Shown here: piece by piece, positions 42,700-54,105 of the stretch
How positions within the stretch are numbered: position 1 is the first letter of the stretch
How the letters are laid out: each line of letters opens with the position of its first letter
Assembly: GCF_026914185.1 (NCBI RefSeq)
Contig: NC_070568.1
Coordinates: 248,001 to 312,000, forward strand
Direction: 5' to 3'
Length of the DNA: 64,000 nt
Origin: Puccinia triticina
Taxonomy: Eukaryota > Basidiomycota > Pucciniomycetes > Pucciniales > Pucciniaceae
Notes under the pieces: model-generated
Database searches by the model: none
The model's input: the letters and a program-made list of their open reading frames with translations, nothing else
What the model was told of the DNA's origin: nothing
Program-made: the position numbers and the translations under genes

Positions 42700-43535
42700 T
42701 ATGGTGTCTTTTACTTCTTAGACTACCATTTCTTATTAATTCTAAGGGCAGAGACAATTTCAATTTCTTTATGTTTTTTTCTTACTTTTACAGCGGGATT
42801 TATTGTTCTTACCACAGATTTACTCTACAAACTTGCAGTTATCTATACATTATTTTAAGGAGCTGCTTTACCTATCCCATTTCACTAATCCAACCTGGAG
42901 TGGAGCCAAGCTGCCCGGATCACTCAAATATCTCAAGATTATCTTGAGGGTGAGTGGTCCCTGGTCATGTTTTACCAGGGTACCATCTTCTCTGACCACA
43001 ATGGACCACACTCTCAAGGTTCAAGAGTCTGAAGATCCAGACTGCTTCCTCATCCTTCAACCAACACCCCAACTATTACGCTAAATTAAATTAGCGGCGC
43101 TAATTCCGTAGCGTAGCGAACCATCGCTAAATAAAATGGCGGTTAGCGTTAGCGGTAGCGCAAAAATACACTTTTTAGGGGTAGCGTAGCGAAGGTGCCG
43201 CTAATCTTTTTACGCCTCCCATGTAGCGTAGCTACAATGAGGGCGCTAACACTAAGTTTACATGTAATTTAGCGGTGCAGCGGCTTTCAATCGCTGAAGT
43301 ACCCGCTACACCACTACATTGAGTAATTAGCAGTGTAGGGGTACTTTAGGGGGGCTTTGACGTTGAAGTTATGGGAGTTTGACGGGCCGAGCGCCCCCCA
43401 GCGCTCGCAGAGCTCATATTGTCGGATTTCGCGTAATCCGACAGTAAGAGCTCTGCGAGCGCTCCCGAGCGCCCCCAGCGCTCGTACAGCTACTGTTGCA
43501 TGAAATTCGACAGTACAGCTCAACAGTAGCACAGT

Positions 43536-43569
43536 CGTACTGTCGGATTACGCGTAATCCGACAGTACG
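43536..43569. repeat. perfect 34-bp palindrome
   Basis: CGTACTGTCGGATTACG and its exact reverse complement, meeting in ACGCGT. A weaker version is at 43420-43445, and related GGATTACACGTAA sequences recur at 48325-48360 and 49085-49115. Confidence 0.8.
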
Positions 43570-43934
43570 AGCTCTGCAAGCGCTGAGTAGGCAAATATTA
43601 CCGCGGAGTGCGCACTGCATTAGCGGGCACTTTAGCTACTGCTTGGAACCTTGTACCCATGGAAGCGTGCAGGTGCCAGGATTGTAACAAGTTTCAGCCT
43701 CAGTTTTATTGGGGGCAAAACATTACAAGCGGCCAGAAAAGGGGGAAACCCTTTTCTGGCAACTTTTGACAGAACTTGTGGTTTCATAAATCAGTTTGCA
43801 TAGAAATTCTAGAAAAAAATCAAGTGAGCCCCTGCGCTATATTCTTGCCACCGGCTATATCGTGATTCAACCTGTTTATCAGATTCCATTCAACTCTAGC
43901 TACAGATTCTTTCGCCAGTTTTAAATTGTTTGAA

Positions 43935-46900
43935 ATGAGCAATAGCCGACAATCAACCCCTCCCAACCAAGCAACTAATCAGCGCCAGTCAAGCCGTGTT
44001 CGGACCCCTCTGGAACGCCCTGGTTTTATCCAAACGCATGACGACTCCCGGCGATCACTTGCCCCCAAAAGTCCAACAACAAATCCATCCCCAAGCAGTA
44101 AGGTATCAACGAAACCACACAAGAAAAGAGAAACTGCTCCGATTCTAGTTAATGAAACTAGAAGTGATGATATCACCACCTCAAATCAGGCTGTAAGTAC
44201 CATCTTGTTGGTAAAACTGAATCCCAAACCTGCATCTGATTGTTTTTGGGTAAATTTTTTCATTCCAAAAACTGTAGGATAAAGAAAAGTCTTGCAAAAA
44301 GAGAGGCCATCCCAACATTCAACAAGACTCAGATGAAGAGAATGCGAAGGCGGTCAAAAAGGTGAAGGTTGTGAAAGGTGGATTTGACAATCCAAAGCTT
44401 TACTACTTCCCAGGAACAAAAGCCGCGGATCAGGTCAGTTGATCATTTTGCAGATTCTATATTCTATGTCCATTTTTATTTGCGCCTGACATTCCATTAA
44501 ACTAGGAAAACGGACTCACCTACCGATGTCGCTGGTGCCCGAAGTCTGTGCAAGTTCCTCTTTCAACAATCTCGAATCTGAAGACCCATTGTGATGGTTC
44601 AATCAACGAAACGGGCTTCCGCAAGGCATGTTTGGGCCGCTCCAAAGCGATAGCAGAAGGGGGAAACTTTCCCCCTAGTGCCGAGGAGATGATGACTGAA
44701 AATAAAAAGAAGGAAGGCGCAAGTGGTACCCTTGTCAATTTTGTTCAAAAAGGCCGCTTTGATAACAAGACGTTCAATAAGTTACTTGTATTCTGGTTAA
44801 TACGACACTCGCTCCCATGGGCACGATTTGGTGACTACAGTTTGGGGGTAACGTTTGATTACTCGAACGCAACAACACACGTCTTCTCTGAAACATGGGC
44901 TGCGCTTGAGGCTCGCAGGTTGTACATAGATCTTCAAAAACAGGTCATCAGTCAAATACACGTGAGTTCTAATCAGGTTCGCTATCTGAAAGCTGTTTCA
45001 ATGCTGACTAGTAGGAGTCCAAGCGTAGCACGCTGGATCGAAGATTAGTCTGATTGCTGATGTGTGGACCACAAAAGGCAACCACAAGGCTTTCATCGGG
45101 ATATCCTGTTGCTATATCAACAAGGAGTGGGAATACGTGTCTCAGCATCTATCTTTGAAATATGTGGCTTGGCACCATAACGGAAAATACTTGGCTGAGC
45201 CGTTTGCTAATGTCCTAATAAAAAATGGGCTTCACAATAAGATATGTATCATTTTTTAGGGTATTTCTCTGTGAATTTCAACTAATTATGTACTTTATTT
45301 GACTTTAGTACATCCTTGCTTTAACAACTGACTCGGGAAGTAACAACTTCACTATGGCCAGAGAAATTGCCAAAATTCTCCGCAATCAAAATGGTGATTT
45401 TAACCATTACGTCAAAAATCATCCTCGGTGTTTTTGTCATGTAGTGGCCTTGATATTGGGAGCTGGCCTAAAGGCTCTCAAGCTCCCATCTTCGTTGAGC
45501 TTGACCGAATCATCCTCCAATTCCGAATACTTTCCAAAGCTTGCATTGGCAACAATCCAAGAGGTCGATGAAGATTACATTGATGGGCCTGCCAAGCCTG
45601 TAGACAAGGGAGATATGGCTGATGATGTAGAAATCGAAGAAATCGACCCATTTCTAGGCGAGGAAGAAATGGTGGAGATTGACCCCCAAGATGCATCAGA
45701 AGGCGAGCTCTCCGAAACCAATGAACCTTCTGCAGCGAATCCAACAACCAAGAAGGATGTTCCCTTTGCTGAAGGGGACCTTGGTTATACTTTACTCAAG
45801 GTTAGTTTTGTTTTCTCTACTTCAAAAGCTTTATCTAGGTTGATTACATCTGTCGACGTGTGTGCGCTTCATCAGCTAAACGAGCGGAATATAAACTCCT
45901 AGCCACCAAAATGGGATACGGTGGGTCCCAACTAATCCCCGGATATGGAATTCGCTGGAACGTCGCATACGACAGTTGGAGTCGGGCCTACGCTGCCAGG
46001 AAAGTCATTGGACAACTGCTCAATGATGAATCAGATAAATATGCGGGCAAGTCGGCTTCTGCACATTATTTTATAGGATATGAGATATTGAAAAAGGAAT
46101 GGGAAAATTTGAATGACCTCTGTGATATTTCAAAGGTGAGCGGTCTTTGGTATCAATACATCACAAGACATGTGTATTTTTTTGACCCTTGGGACTCAAC
46201 ACTATAGGATTTTTTGGAAGTAACATTACGCATGGAAGGAGACGGCCCTTGCTCTTCCATGGTGCTGTACGAATACTACCGGCTCATTGCAAATCTAGAG
46301 AAAAAAGGTTTTTCACCCGATTGCATTGTTTTGAAACCAATGTTCGGCCCTATGATCAAACTTGCAAAGAAGTATCAAACACTTGCGCTTGAATGTCGTG
46401 CAACACTACTAGCAATGGTTTTGCATCCTGCGTGGAGGCTTTCATTAATTCGAGACAAGTTCCCAGAATACGCTGATCTTGCAAAGGAATTCCTGGTTGA
46501 GGAATTCAAATTGAAGCTTGAGGCAAACCCAAAACCAACTGAACCTGTAACAGCTCAAAAGGAACAGCTTATTGAATCCAATGACGAAGACTTCAACTAT
46601 TAACCCGAGAAGAGCGTCCAATCTCAGCAGGATGACGAGATCACACGATATGTTGGTGGTGCATGGCCATTGAACAAGAAAGGTGACCCTTGTGCTTGGT
46701 GGAAGGTATGTCCACTTATCCCTTTGCCAAAATTTCATACTGTTGCCATTCTTTTACTAAGCAATCCAAACATCTTTATAGGCTCATGCAACCGAATTTC
46801 CCCATCTTCCTTTGGTTGCGAGAGACTTTTTAGCGTGTTCTGCAAGCTCGGCTACAGTTGAAAGGACTTTTTCGGCTGCATCAGACGTCTGCGCGCCGGG

Positions 46901-47093
46901 GCAAAGCAGCTTGGCTGCTCCAACAATCGAAAAATTGGTCAGCGCTCACATGTGGTTGCAGAAGGGCGTAAAAGCCACTGGTTATCTTGCGGACTGCCAG
47001 GCGGTTTATGACGAAGCTGAAAAAACCTCAAGTTTGCAACCCAAATACAAAAGGAAAAGCTCAAACATCATAAGAGCAATAAGAGTCTCTTGA
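43935..47093 (+). CDS. hAT transposase (BED finger, DDE core, C-terminal dimerisation domain)
   Basis: Cut-and-paste transposase of the enclosing element. Exons 43935-44192, 44278-44433, 44506-44961 and 45029 on join in frame; later exons start about 45309, 45840, 46208 and 46782. Features: Lys/Glu-rich N-terminus, BED-type finger (YRCRWC, NLKTHC), HAGSKISLIADVWTTKGNHKAF (first catalytic Asp), TTDSGSNN (second Asp), RCFCHVVALI, RWNVAYDSW, an acidic insert (VEIEEIDPFLGEEE), and the dimerisation block PLVARDFLACSASSATVERTFS, including the final catalytic-region Glu. Two blemishes: an in-frame TAA at 46601-46603, which an 81-nt intron 46547-46627 (GT..AG, TTAAC branch site) would remove, and an unresolved join after 45240 that is out by one base. 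Confidence 0.85.
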
Positions 47094-47462
47094 TGCGATC
47101 TAATACAAAGTAGTTGATATACATTCAAAGATACCAATAATTCACTCTTATTACTAATTAATTCAATAAAACTATCTCTGAGTTGCTTACCTACTCCCGT
47201 CTCTAATTAGCGATCTAACTTAGCTAATTAACCGCTGCATTAGCGATTGGGGCGCTAAAAGAAATGTAGCGTAGTTTTTTTGCGCTACAAACGCTAAACA
47301 TTAGCGATTAAATTTGTCTGTTATTCTCCCAACTCAGGTTGCAATTGTAACTGTAGCTGAAAGACAACTGCGCTAAATTGCAGCGTAGCTGGTAGACCGC
47401 TACGCTAAAAAAATCGCTATATGCGCTAAATGTAGCGTAATAGTTGGGGTGTTGCTTCAACC

Positions 47463-48369
47463 TATCAACTGGGGTCCAGAATCTCCAGAGCACCAATCCT
47501 TAGATCTCATCTTACTCTCCACAGACCTGAACATAACACCAAGATTGGTTGAGAACATTCCAGGCCTAGATTGACATCCAATTCACTACATCTTGGCTAC
47601 GATGGGAAGTTACATACGTTACAATATCTGAAGCAATTTTCCTAACACAAATTTTTCCGTTATCTTCTCACCAGTTAAAGTTTTTCTTAAATTGAAGCAA
47701 GACCGGGCTCAGGAAATGTAACTTATAATTTTTCCTTCCTCCTGAGCCCAGCAGTAATGTAACTTTCTTTTGACAAAAAAAGTGAAATAACGGGGGTAAC
47801 AAGGAAAACAGAGTAATAATTGTAAATGTACATGTAGATTTTTGTCGCTGTAACAATGAAATCTGTAAACATCATTTAACTACCAGCGGCGACCGGATGA
47901 GGTGAGCTTGAGCTGCATTTAATTTTGATGTGATAGACCCCCTTGACTCCTACCTTGTTACCCATTATTTGAATACATGTTGGGTTGGCATGGTAGGAGC
48001 CTTCGGATGGCCGGAGAGATTAGGGCGGGGTTTTGCCTTCCGTGCAGATACTGGAAAATTGAGTTGATCCAGGCAGTCTAGAGTGTTACTGGAATTTCAC
48101 ACAACATACATACAACTTGTTGGTGGCACGCAGTGATTGGTCAGACTTTGTGGCCACGCACGCGGAGGAATGTGGGCAACTTGAGTCTATGCATGCATGC
48201 AATCACATGCAATTTGCTTCCCTGCCTGTGGTTCGACCAGTCTGGGCAGCATGTGGATGCAAGCGTGTACAAACCCAGCTCGCTCTGGAGCAAGCTTGCT
48301 GCCGTCAGTTCAGTGCGCCGCGGCTGTACTGTTGGATTACACGTAAACCGGCAGTACGACTGCGGCGCG
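47463..48369. other. no gene recognised
   Basis: AT-rich stretch 47560-47880 without coding character, then a GC-richer part from 48110. The part 48268-48369 is one copy of a duplicated sequence (partner 49032-49130). Confidence 0.4.
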
Positions 48370-49137
48370 TTCAAACCAACGGTGGGCTGATACACTAACT
48401 GTATTGTTAGTGTAGTGTATTGTTAGTTTTTTCCGCTGCACTACACAAATAATACTGTTATCCTTGATTTTATTGCAATAACAATACATCTTTTTGGCTG
48501 TTATTGTATTGTTAGTGTAGCTGAAATATGCCAGGTTAACAATAACCAAATCCTAGTTTCATGATTTTTATCTGTTGTTATTCCTGATAACAAATACAAT
48601 AACTGTTGGTTTATCTCTGCAATTAATGATAAAATTACTTTCAGTGTATTGATATTTTTGGTAGTAAAGTTGGTTTTGTGTTACAAAATAAATAAATCTG
48701 GGACATGATGTTTTGAAAATCATTTTCTAGAGGCTAAAAACCATGAAATAACAGATACTGTAGTGCAGAAGATTGTTATCCTAACTCTGATACACTAACT
48801 TTCAGGGAAATGTTGGTTATCCAAAAGAAATACACTACCTGTTAGTGTATTTTGAGTGTATTCTGGATAACAATACCCAAGATCTTCAATGAGAAACTTT
48901 GGATACACTAACTGTTAGTGTATTGGGCTATAATTGGGGATAACAATACCCCAATTGTCTCGCCAAATAACCACGGATACACTAACAGATATTGGCCCGT
49001 AGCGTAGCGTAGTGGCCCATTGTTGTTCAAACCCAGCTCGCTCTGGAGCAAGCTTGCTGCCGTCAGTTCAGTGCGCCGCAGCTGTACTGTTGGATTACAC
49101 GTAAACTGACAGCACAACTGCAGCGCGTACAAACCCG
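48268..49137. repeat. about 105-bp tandem duplication split by the hAT MITE
   Basis: 48268-48377 (CAAACCCAGCTCGCTCTGGA onwards) and 49025-49137 are near-identical, with the 646-bp hAT element between them. Insertion into one junction of an existing tandem repeat explains the layout. Confidence 0.65.
48378..49023. mobile_element. non-autonomous hAT element, 646 bp, 8-bp TSD
   Basis: Flanked by TTCAAACC on both sides (48370-48377, 49024-49031). Ends AACGGTGGGCTGATACACTA and TAGTGGCCCATTGTTG. Interior carries many TTAGTGTA / TACACTAA and GTTATTGTTAT words, and no ORF. A related copy in opposite orientation is 56113-56763. Confidence 0.85.
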
Positions 49138-49139
49138 GC

Positions 49140-50667
49140 TGCCATGAATAATGTAACTTTTCTAAAAAATAAAGAAGAAAAAAAAACAGATAACGTAACT
49201 CAAGTGAGAAAAAAAGAAGGAAAAATACACCTAACGCAACTTGAAAAAGTTAGAAGAAACTTCAACAATAACGTGCTTTTTTTAGTTACGTCAACGTTAC
49301 TTTGCGTTATCTATAACGTTTGTAACCTCCCATTGTTGATCTTGGGTACCTTCAGGATTGAAACTGGATTTTCCATAAACTTGACTGCTAGAGTCAAGCT
49401 TGGCTAAGTCTTCAACAATCAAACTTTCTTTGCTGATTGCAAAATTGAAATCTGTATCTTCAAAAGATTGTTGAATATGCCTGCAAATGAATGAATGACA
49501 CAGCTTGGCATTGGATGTGACAGCTCTGTTTATGAAGCTTAGGGCAAAAAACCCGTCAAAATGAGGGTTTTGGGCCCTAGCACTATAACTGTGCTGATGT
49601 AAACACTGGTAATTTAAATTACCAAGCTTGTTACGTGGCAAATATGGCCACTACAAGGGTTTTAACACTCTGTAACAGAGGAGGAATTAATTATGTAATT
49701 AACAATATGTAATTATTAATTACAGGGAATTAATTTGGCGTAAAAGTAGGTGGTAAGCGCTTAAACTGATTGGCTGCTTGACAGAGGCGGTGGTCTTACG
49801 GCAACTACTTATAAGGATAAAGCTTTAAATATGCTAATAAGGGATTTTTGATGATTTAAAGGGTTTAATCCAGTGTATTTTACGTGCTGGGGATGGTTTA
49901 TAAGGAAAAGTGGCTACAAATGTAGCAGAGGAGAATATTCACGGCAAACTTACAGTTTATGGGCGGTGAATGGTCTGGGGGATCTTTTCCTGAGGGCCAA
50001 ATAGGCCTCTATTTGCAGAGGGGACTTCAGTGGGTGTAAACACTGAGTCCTTTTCTCCCTATGGGAGTATCCAGGGGTGTAGCCGTGAAAAGGGCTTGGC
50101 TGTGGGTAATTTAATTGTATTGTAATAGACTAATTTCCCTGACTCTGTCACATGACATGTTTATAACCAATTGTCATGTGAAAGAGCTTCAGTAGAAGTC
50201 TACATAATACTTTCACGGGGTATTTTTACACGAGTAATATTACTCATTAATGTACAATAGTTTAATTTTATGTACATTGTTTGTTTTACTAAATTTATGT
50301 ATGTAATACTATTTTTTGGGCGCTTTCTGGGGCCAATTCTTATTTATACAATTAGTACATGAAGGAATAGGAATAAGGGGGTACTTTAAGTGGGTGACCC
50401 CCCTTGGTTTATGATGAGGAATCTGATTCTGCAATAATAATTTAATTATTATTATTATTTACTAAGTTATTGCAGTCTTTTGGATACTTGATGTATCTCT
50501 AAGGCTGACAGGATGTTGGGCTGAACTCAAATGAAATTCCCAGTTATTTTCCAGGGTTTTCCCAACTTTCTATGCTTGGGATAACAATTGGTTAATGACA
50601 GGAGAAGGATGGGAATAGTGAATCTATTGCCATTGATCTGGCATAGCTTTGCCAAGGTGGCAAGTAT
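49140..50667. other. no gene recognised
   Basis: AT-rich, ORFs short and without similarity. A/T-rich words around 49680-49730 (TTAATTA) and 50440-50460. No repeat ends that I can pair. Confidence 0.4.
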
Positions 50668-50677
50668 ATTGATATTT

Positions 50678-51466
50678 AGAGATGGCCCCTGTGAACCCGG
50701 GTACCTGTTTGGATGCGGGTACCGCCAGCTTTTTTGCCAAAAGTTTGACACCCGCACCCGCACCCGCACCGCCTGGGGCAGTCAGAGCGGGTACCGGCGG
50801 GTACCTGCCCCTCAAAATCGACCGGAAGGAATATTCCTTCCAGTCGAATTAAGAGGTTGCAAAACCTCTTCAACCGGAAGGATTCCTTCCAGTCGAAGAA
50901 GTTTTGTAACCTCTTTGACTGGAAGGCCTTCGAAGAGTTTACAAAACCTCTTCGACTGGAAATGCCTTCCAGTCGAAGAGGTTCTGTAACCCCTTCGACC
51001 GGAAGGATTCCTTCCAGTCAAAGAGGTTTTGACTGGAAGGAATCCTTCCAGTCAAAGAGGTTTTGACTGGAAGGAATCCTTCCAGTCAAAGAGGTTTTGA
51101 CTGGAAGGAATCCTTCCAGTCAAAGAGGTTTTGACTGGAAGGAATCCTTCCAGTCAAAGAGGTTTTGTAACCTCTTCCTTCCTTCCAGTCAAAGAGGTTA
51201 CAAAACTTCTTCGACTGGAAGGAATCCTTCCGGTCGAAGAGGTTACAGAACCTCTTTGACCGGAAGGAAGGCCTTCCCAGTCCTTCCGGTCGTTGTGGCA
51301 GCCGCCACCTGCCCAAACAAGAGCGGGTACCCGCTAGAATACCCGGGTACCCGCACGATTTCTCCCAGAAATCCAGCATCCGCACCCAATGGCAAACACG
51401 CACACGCTGACAGGTACCCGCCGACGATGGGCGGGTACCCGCGACGGGTTTGTCAGGGCCATCTCT
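50678..51466. mobile_element. Mutator-like MITE, 789 bp, 10-bp TSD, with internal minisatellite
   Basis: ATTGATATTT lies on both sides (50668-50677 and 51467-51476). Ends AGAGATGGCCCCTGTGAACC and, inverted, AGAGATGGCCCTGACAAACC. The subterminal parts are GGGTACC-rich. A TSD of 9-10 bp fits Mutator-like elements. The interior 50820-51290 is the hairpin minisatellite. Confidence 0.78.
50820..51290. repeat. hairpin minisatellite, unit about 34-43 bp
   Basis: Units of GACTGGAAGGAATCCTTCCAGTC joined by AAAGAGGTTTT or GAAGAGGTTACAAAACC. Each unit is a near-perfect palindrome. Four successive 34-bp units (about 51025-51165) are nearly identical, so the array expanded recently. Confidence 0.85.
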
Positions 51467-51645
51467 ATTGATATTTCCAAGAATGATATTTGGAGTGCTT
51501 TTCTTTCCATGATCATGAGCAAAGAAAGAGTTGGTTGTCTACACAATGACTGCTGATGAAAACCACCATGGAAATCTGGACAAATCCAATCTGATTGAAT
51601 GTTGGACCACAGCTGTACAGGATTTGAGCTGGTAAACTACCAAGA

Positions 51646-52064
51646 CCCTGCAAGAAAGAGTTGTGCAACTGCAGTCAGTTGAAATGCATTGGCAAGACAC
51701 TTGTATGTAACTGCTGTTCTAGCTCCAGCCAAACACACAGCAGTTCCTTTGTGCACATGTGGTGTTCAAAATCGCATTTGCAATTGTTCAAGGAAGCTTG
51801 GGGTGCTACTCAAGCCTTTGTCAGAGCTATTGTTTACCAATCTTAAATTCTCAATCACTGTGCATAATGCACAGTGACTGCTATGGTGTTCAAAATTGCA
51901 TGAGTAATTTTTACATAACAGCATGAAGTGAGAATTTGGCTGGAAGATGTCAATATCATAATTTTATGCACGTTGACATGTTCCCAGCCAAAATTTGGTT
52001 TTTACTCTTATGCAGAGTTTTTGCATGTCAACTGATTGCAGTTGCACAAATTTTTCTTGCAGTG
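51646..52064. mobile_element. CACTA-like MITE, 419 bp, AGA TSD
   Basis: Ends CCCTGCAAGAAAGAGTTGTG (one change from CACTG) and, inverted, CACTGCAAGAAAAATTTGTG, with AGA on both sides (51643-51645, 52065-52067). Same subterminal CAACTGCAGTCAGTTG hairpin type as 26518-26764. Confidence 0.7.
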
Positions 52065-52791
52065 AGAATGGCATTCAAGTTGGCCATGAAAAGACAAATC
52101 CAGCTGTAAGCACCATGCAAGTAGGGATCCATAGTGGTTGTGATGGAAGTTTGTTGATTTGAGGATGATAGTAATGAATGAACAAGCTGAAAATTCAAGC
52201 AAAATCCAGGATGATTTGTTGGATATTTGTGAGATAAAAAAATTAAATACCAGGATTTGCTTGTTGGAGATGTTTGAAACAGGAAAGTGGAGAACCACCG
52301 GGCTTTCTTTGTTGGTAGAATTGATTTCTTCAGATTTCAACTGGTACTTGGGGCAAGACGGCTTCATGGGCTCGTAGCCTGTTGCAGCGTGAGCTGGACA
52401 ATGTGATAGTATTCATGCCTGCTCGGAGGGGAAGTACCTTGTCCTCCGGCCTGGGCCGCAGAGTTGCTGCGAAGGATTGCACAGCACTGCTGCGTTTGGC
52501 CGGTTTCAGCTCTCGAGGTAGCATCGACGCCCCGGGGGAGACTCGGTTTCAGGCGAGACTTTCCGCTGGGACAGCGAAGATCTCAGCCGAGGACGACCCA
52601 GCGGCAACGACTGACCGAGACCAGCCAGACTCACTCACCCTGGAAGAACCTGGGCCGTAACACCACGCAGGAAGGCAGCATACAAATACATATAAACCAA
52701 GCTACCACCTCAAGACGTGTGTCTGAAGCCTCCTTTTTCTCATCCCCAGCTGCCACTCATCTTACACTGATTGTCTAGTCATCAATTCAGA
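52065..52791. other. upstream of ATP14, no separate gene called
   Basis: From about 52380 the base composition turns GC-rich as for host genes; this should hold the ATP14 promoter and 5' UTR. An open frame at 52382-52660 has no recognisable domain. Confidence 0.4.
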
Positions 52792-53483
52792 ATGTCGAAC
52801 ATCACCCGGAAGACTACTCAAATCGTCAGTCGTCTGATGTCGTCTCACGATCTGCTCTTCCTCCCCGAATACTCACAGCAATTGATCTATTTCCATCACT
52901 CAGGCCCGAAGAATGACGATTGCCCTCCCGTTGCAGAGGACCTTCGTCTCATCTTCCTCGATCAAAAAAGGTGCGCATCCCTCATCCAATCAATCCACCC
53001 GCTTCCTCTTCGCTCCTTTCCTCCCTTTCATCCATGTAAATATTCAGGCAATATAGCTGATATATCTATATCATCTCCCGACAGATTTTGTTCAAGAACT
53101 CTATCTTCGAGAACTCAAATCGTACAAGCCTACCCCCCAATCCCTCCAAAGCTTACAAACCCAAGTCCGAGACTTCACGATGCCTGCCGCACCTGCTGCC
53201 CCAGCAACACCCACTGCCCAAGATATCGCTCAGGAGATGCAGAGTTGGGACAGTGCCAGCTTGGTCAACAACCAAGCCCAGTCTTCGGAAACCGCCGAGG
53301 TTGATGTGACGTAAGCTCGATCTGATCGCATCCTTTTTTCCGGAGACCATCGTAGCAAGTTCTTCCACATGCTGAAATCCTAATTGTACCTTCCTACATC
53401 GTTTTTATTTTTCAAGTGGTCAATCCGCTGACGAATTCTTATCTTTCTTGGAGCGCGACCATCCACCACCGGCCGCCCATTAA
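52792..53483 (+). CDS. ATP14: mitochondrial ATP synthase subunit h (ATP14)
   Basis: Peripheral-stalk subunit of the F1Fo ATP synthase in the inner mitochondrial membrane. Four exons 52792-52824, 52904-52970, 53085-53310 and 53417-53483 join in frame to 130 residues (yeast protein 124). The N-terminus ARRMTIALPLQRTFVSSSSIKK is a mitochondrial presequence; DFVQELYLRELKSYKPTPQSL is the conserved core (yeast has IQDLYLRELKD), followed by Ala/Pro and Gln-rich linker (PAAPAAPATPTAQDIAQEM) and an acidic end GQSADEFLSFLERDHPPPAAH. Exon 1 (MSNITRKTTQI) is the least certain; translation from the ATG at 52913 would still give a presequence. Both flanks are repeat territory. Confidence 0.8.
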
Positions 53484-54105
53484 GAAGCCAAGAATCTCGA
53501 TAAAGAGGCTGATCGAGTGGAATAGAAGGCGTCCAACATCCACCTGAAAGTCTACTAAATCACAAGAACCCCCCCTCCCCCATAATCATCTCGATTTCCT
53601 TATTACATGATCTCTCCTAGCTTGTCTCTTACATTGGGACACCCAAAAGTCATATTATTTCCGTTGCTAAACTTGTGTGGCCATTGATTGTTTGAATGAA
53701 ATGTGAATGAAGAATGTTTGTCTGAAATCTGTATGGGTACATCTCCCACATTGATTTGGAGTCGGCTGCAGTGCCTCTAGTCTTCTATCTGCTCACCACG
53801 CAGTACGGAATAGGCTCACCAGCTTAATCTATCATCCACTATGATGAAACGCTTTAGATGCCTACCATTGGGCTTCAGTCTGATTACATATTCAGAGCCC
53901 GCTTTGTTATTGAATCTTAAAAATACATACCATTACCCAACAAAGCTCATACCAATTGGCCTTCGTCCTGGACCTCGCCGCTCAATCAACTGCAGTCTGT
54001 CAGACTCACAAACAGCAAGCCTTGGCACCTCCGGGACAGCAACACACCACCACCAAACTTGTGCTTCCGGTGTGGGCAAAGAAAAACACAATAATTTTCT
54101 CACAA
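53484..54105. other. 3' flank of ATP14, no gene recognised
   Basis: Presumed 3' UTR and spacer, no coding similarity. Confidence 0.4.

Larger units (their letters stand above)
43064..47454 (+). mobile_element. hAT DNA transposon, 4391 bp, 8-bp TSD
   Basis: Flanked by identical CTTCAACC (43056-43063 and 47455-47462). Ends AACACCCCAACTATTACGCTA and TAGCGTAATAGTTGGGGTGTTG. The first and last 250-300 bp are full of TAGCG/CGCTA words (43075-43330, 47200-47445), which bracket the transposase gene and are probably transposase-binding subterminal repeats. A 34-bp perfect palindrome lies at 43536-43569. Confidence 0.92.

Noticed and set aside
43926..43934. TTG as transposase start
   Set aside because: The first ATG is at 43935 in the same frame; nuclear fungal genes are not expected to start at TTG.
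51086..51471. Open frames with KRFCNLFDWKDSFQS repeats on both strands
   Set aside because: Direct translation of the palindromic minisatellite in the 50678-51466 element.
52382..52660. 92-residue ORF upstream of ATP14
   Set aside because: No recognisable domain; position and composition fit promoter and 5' UTR of ATP14.
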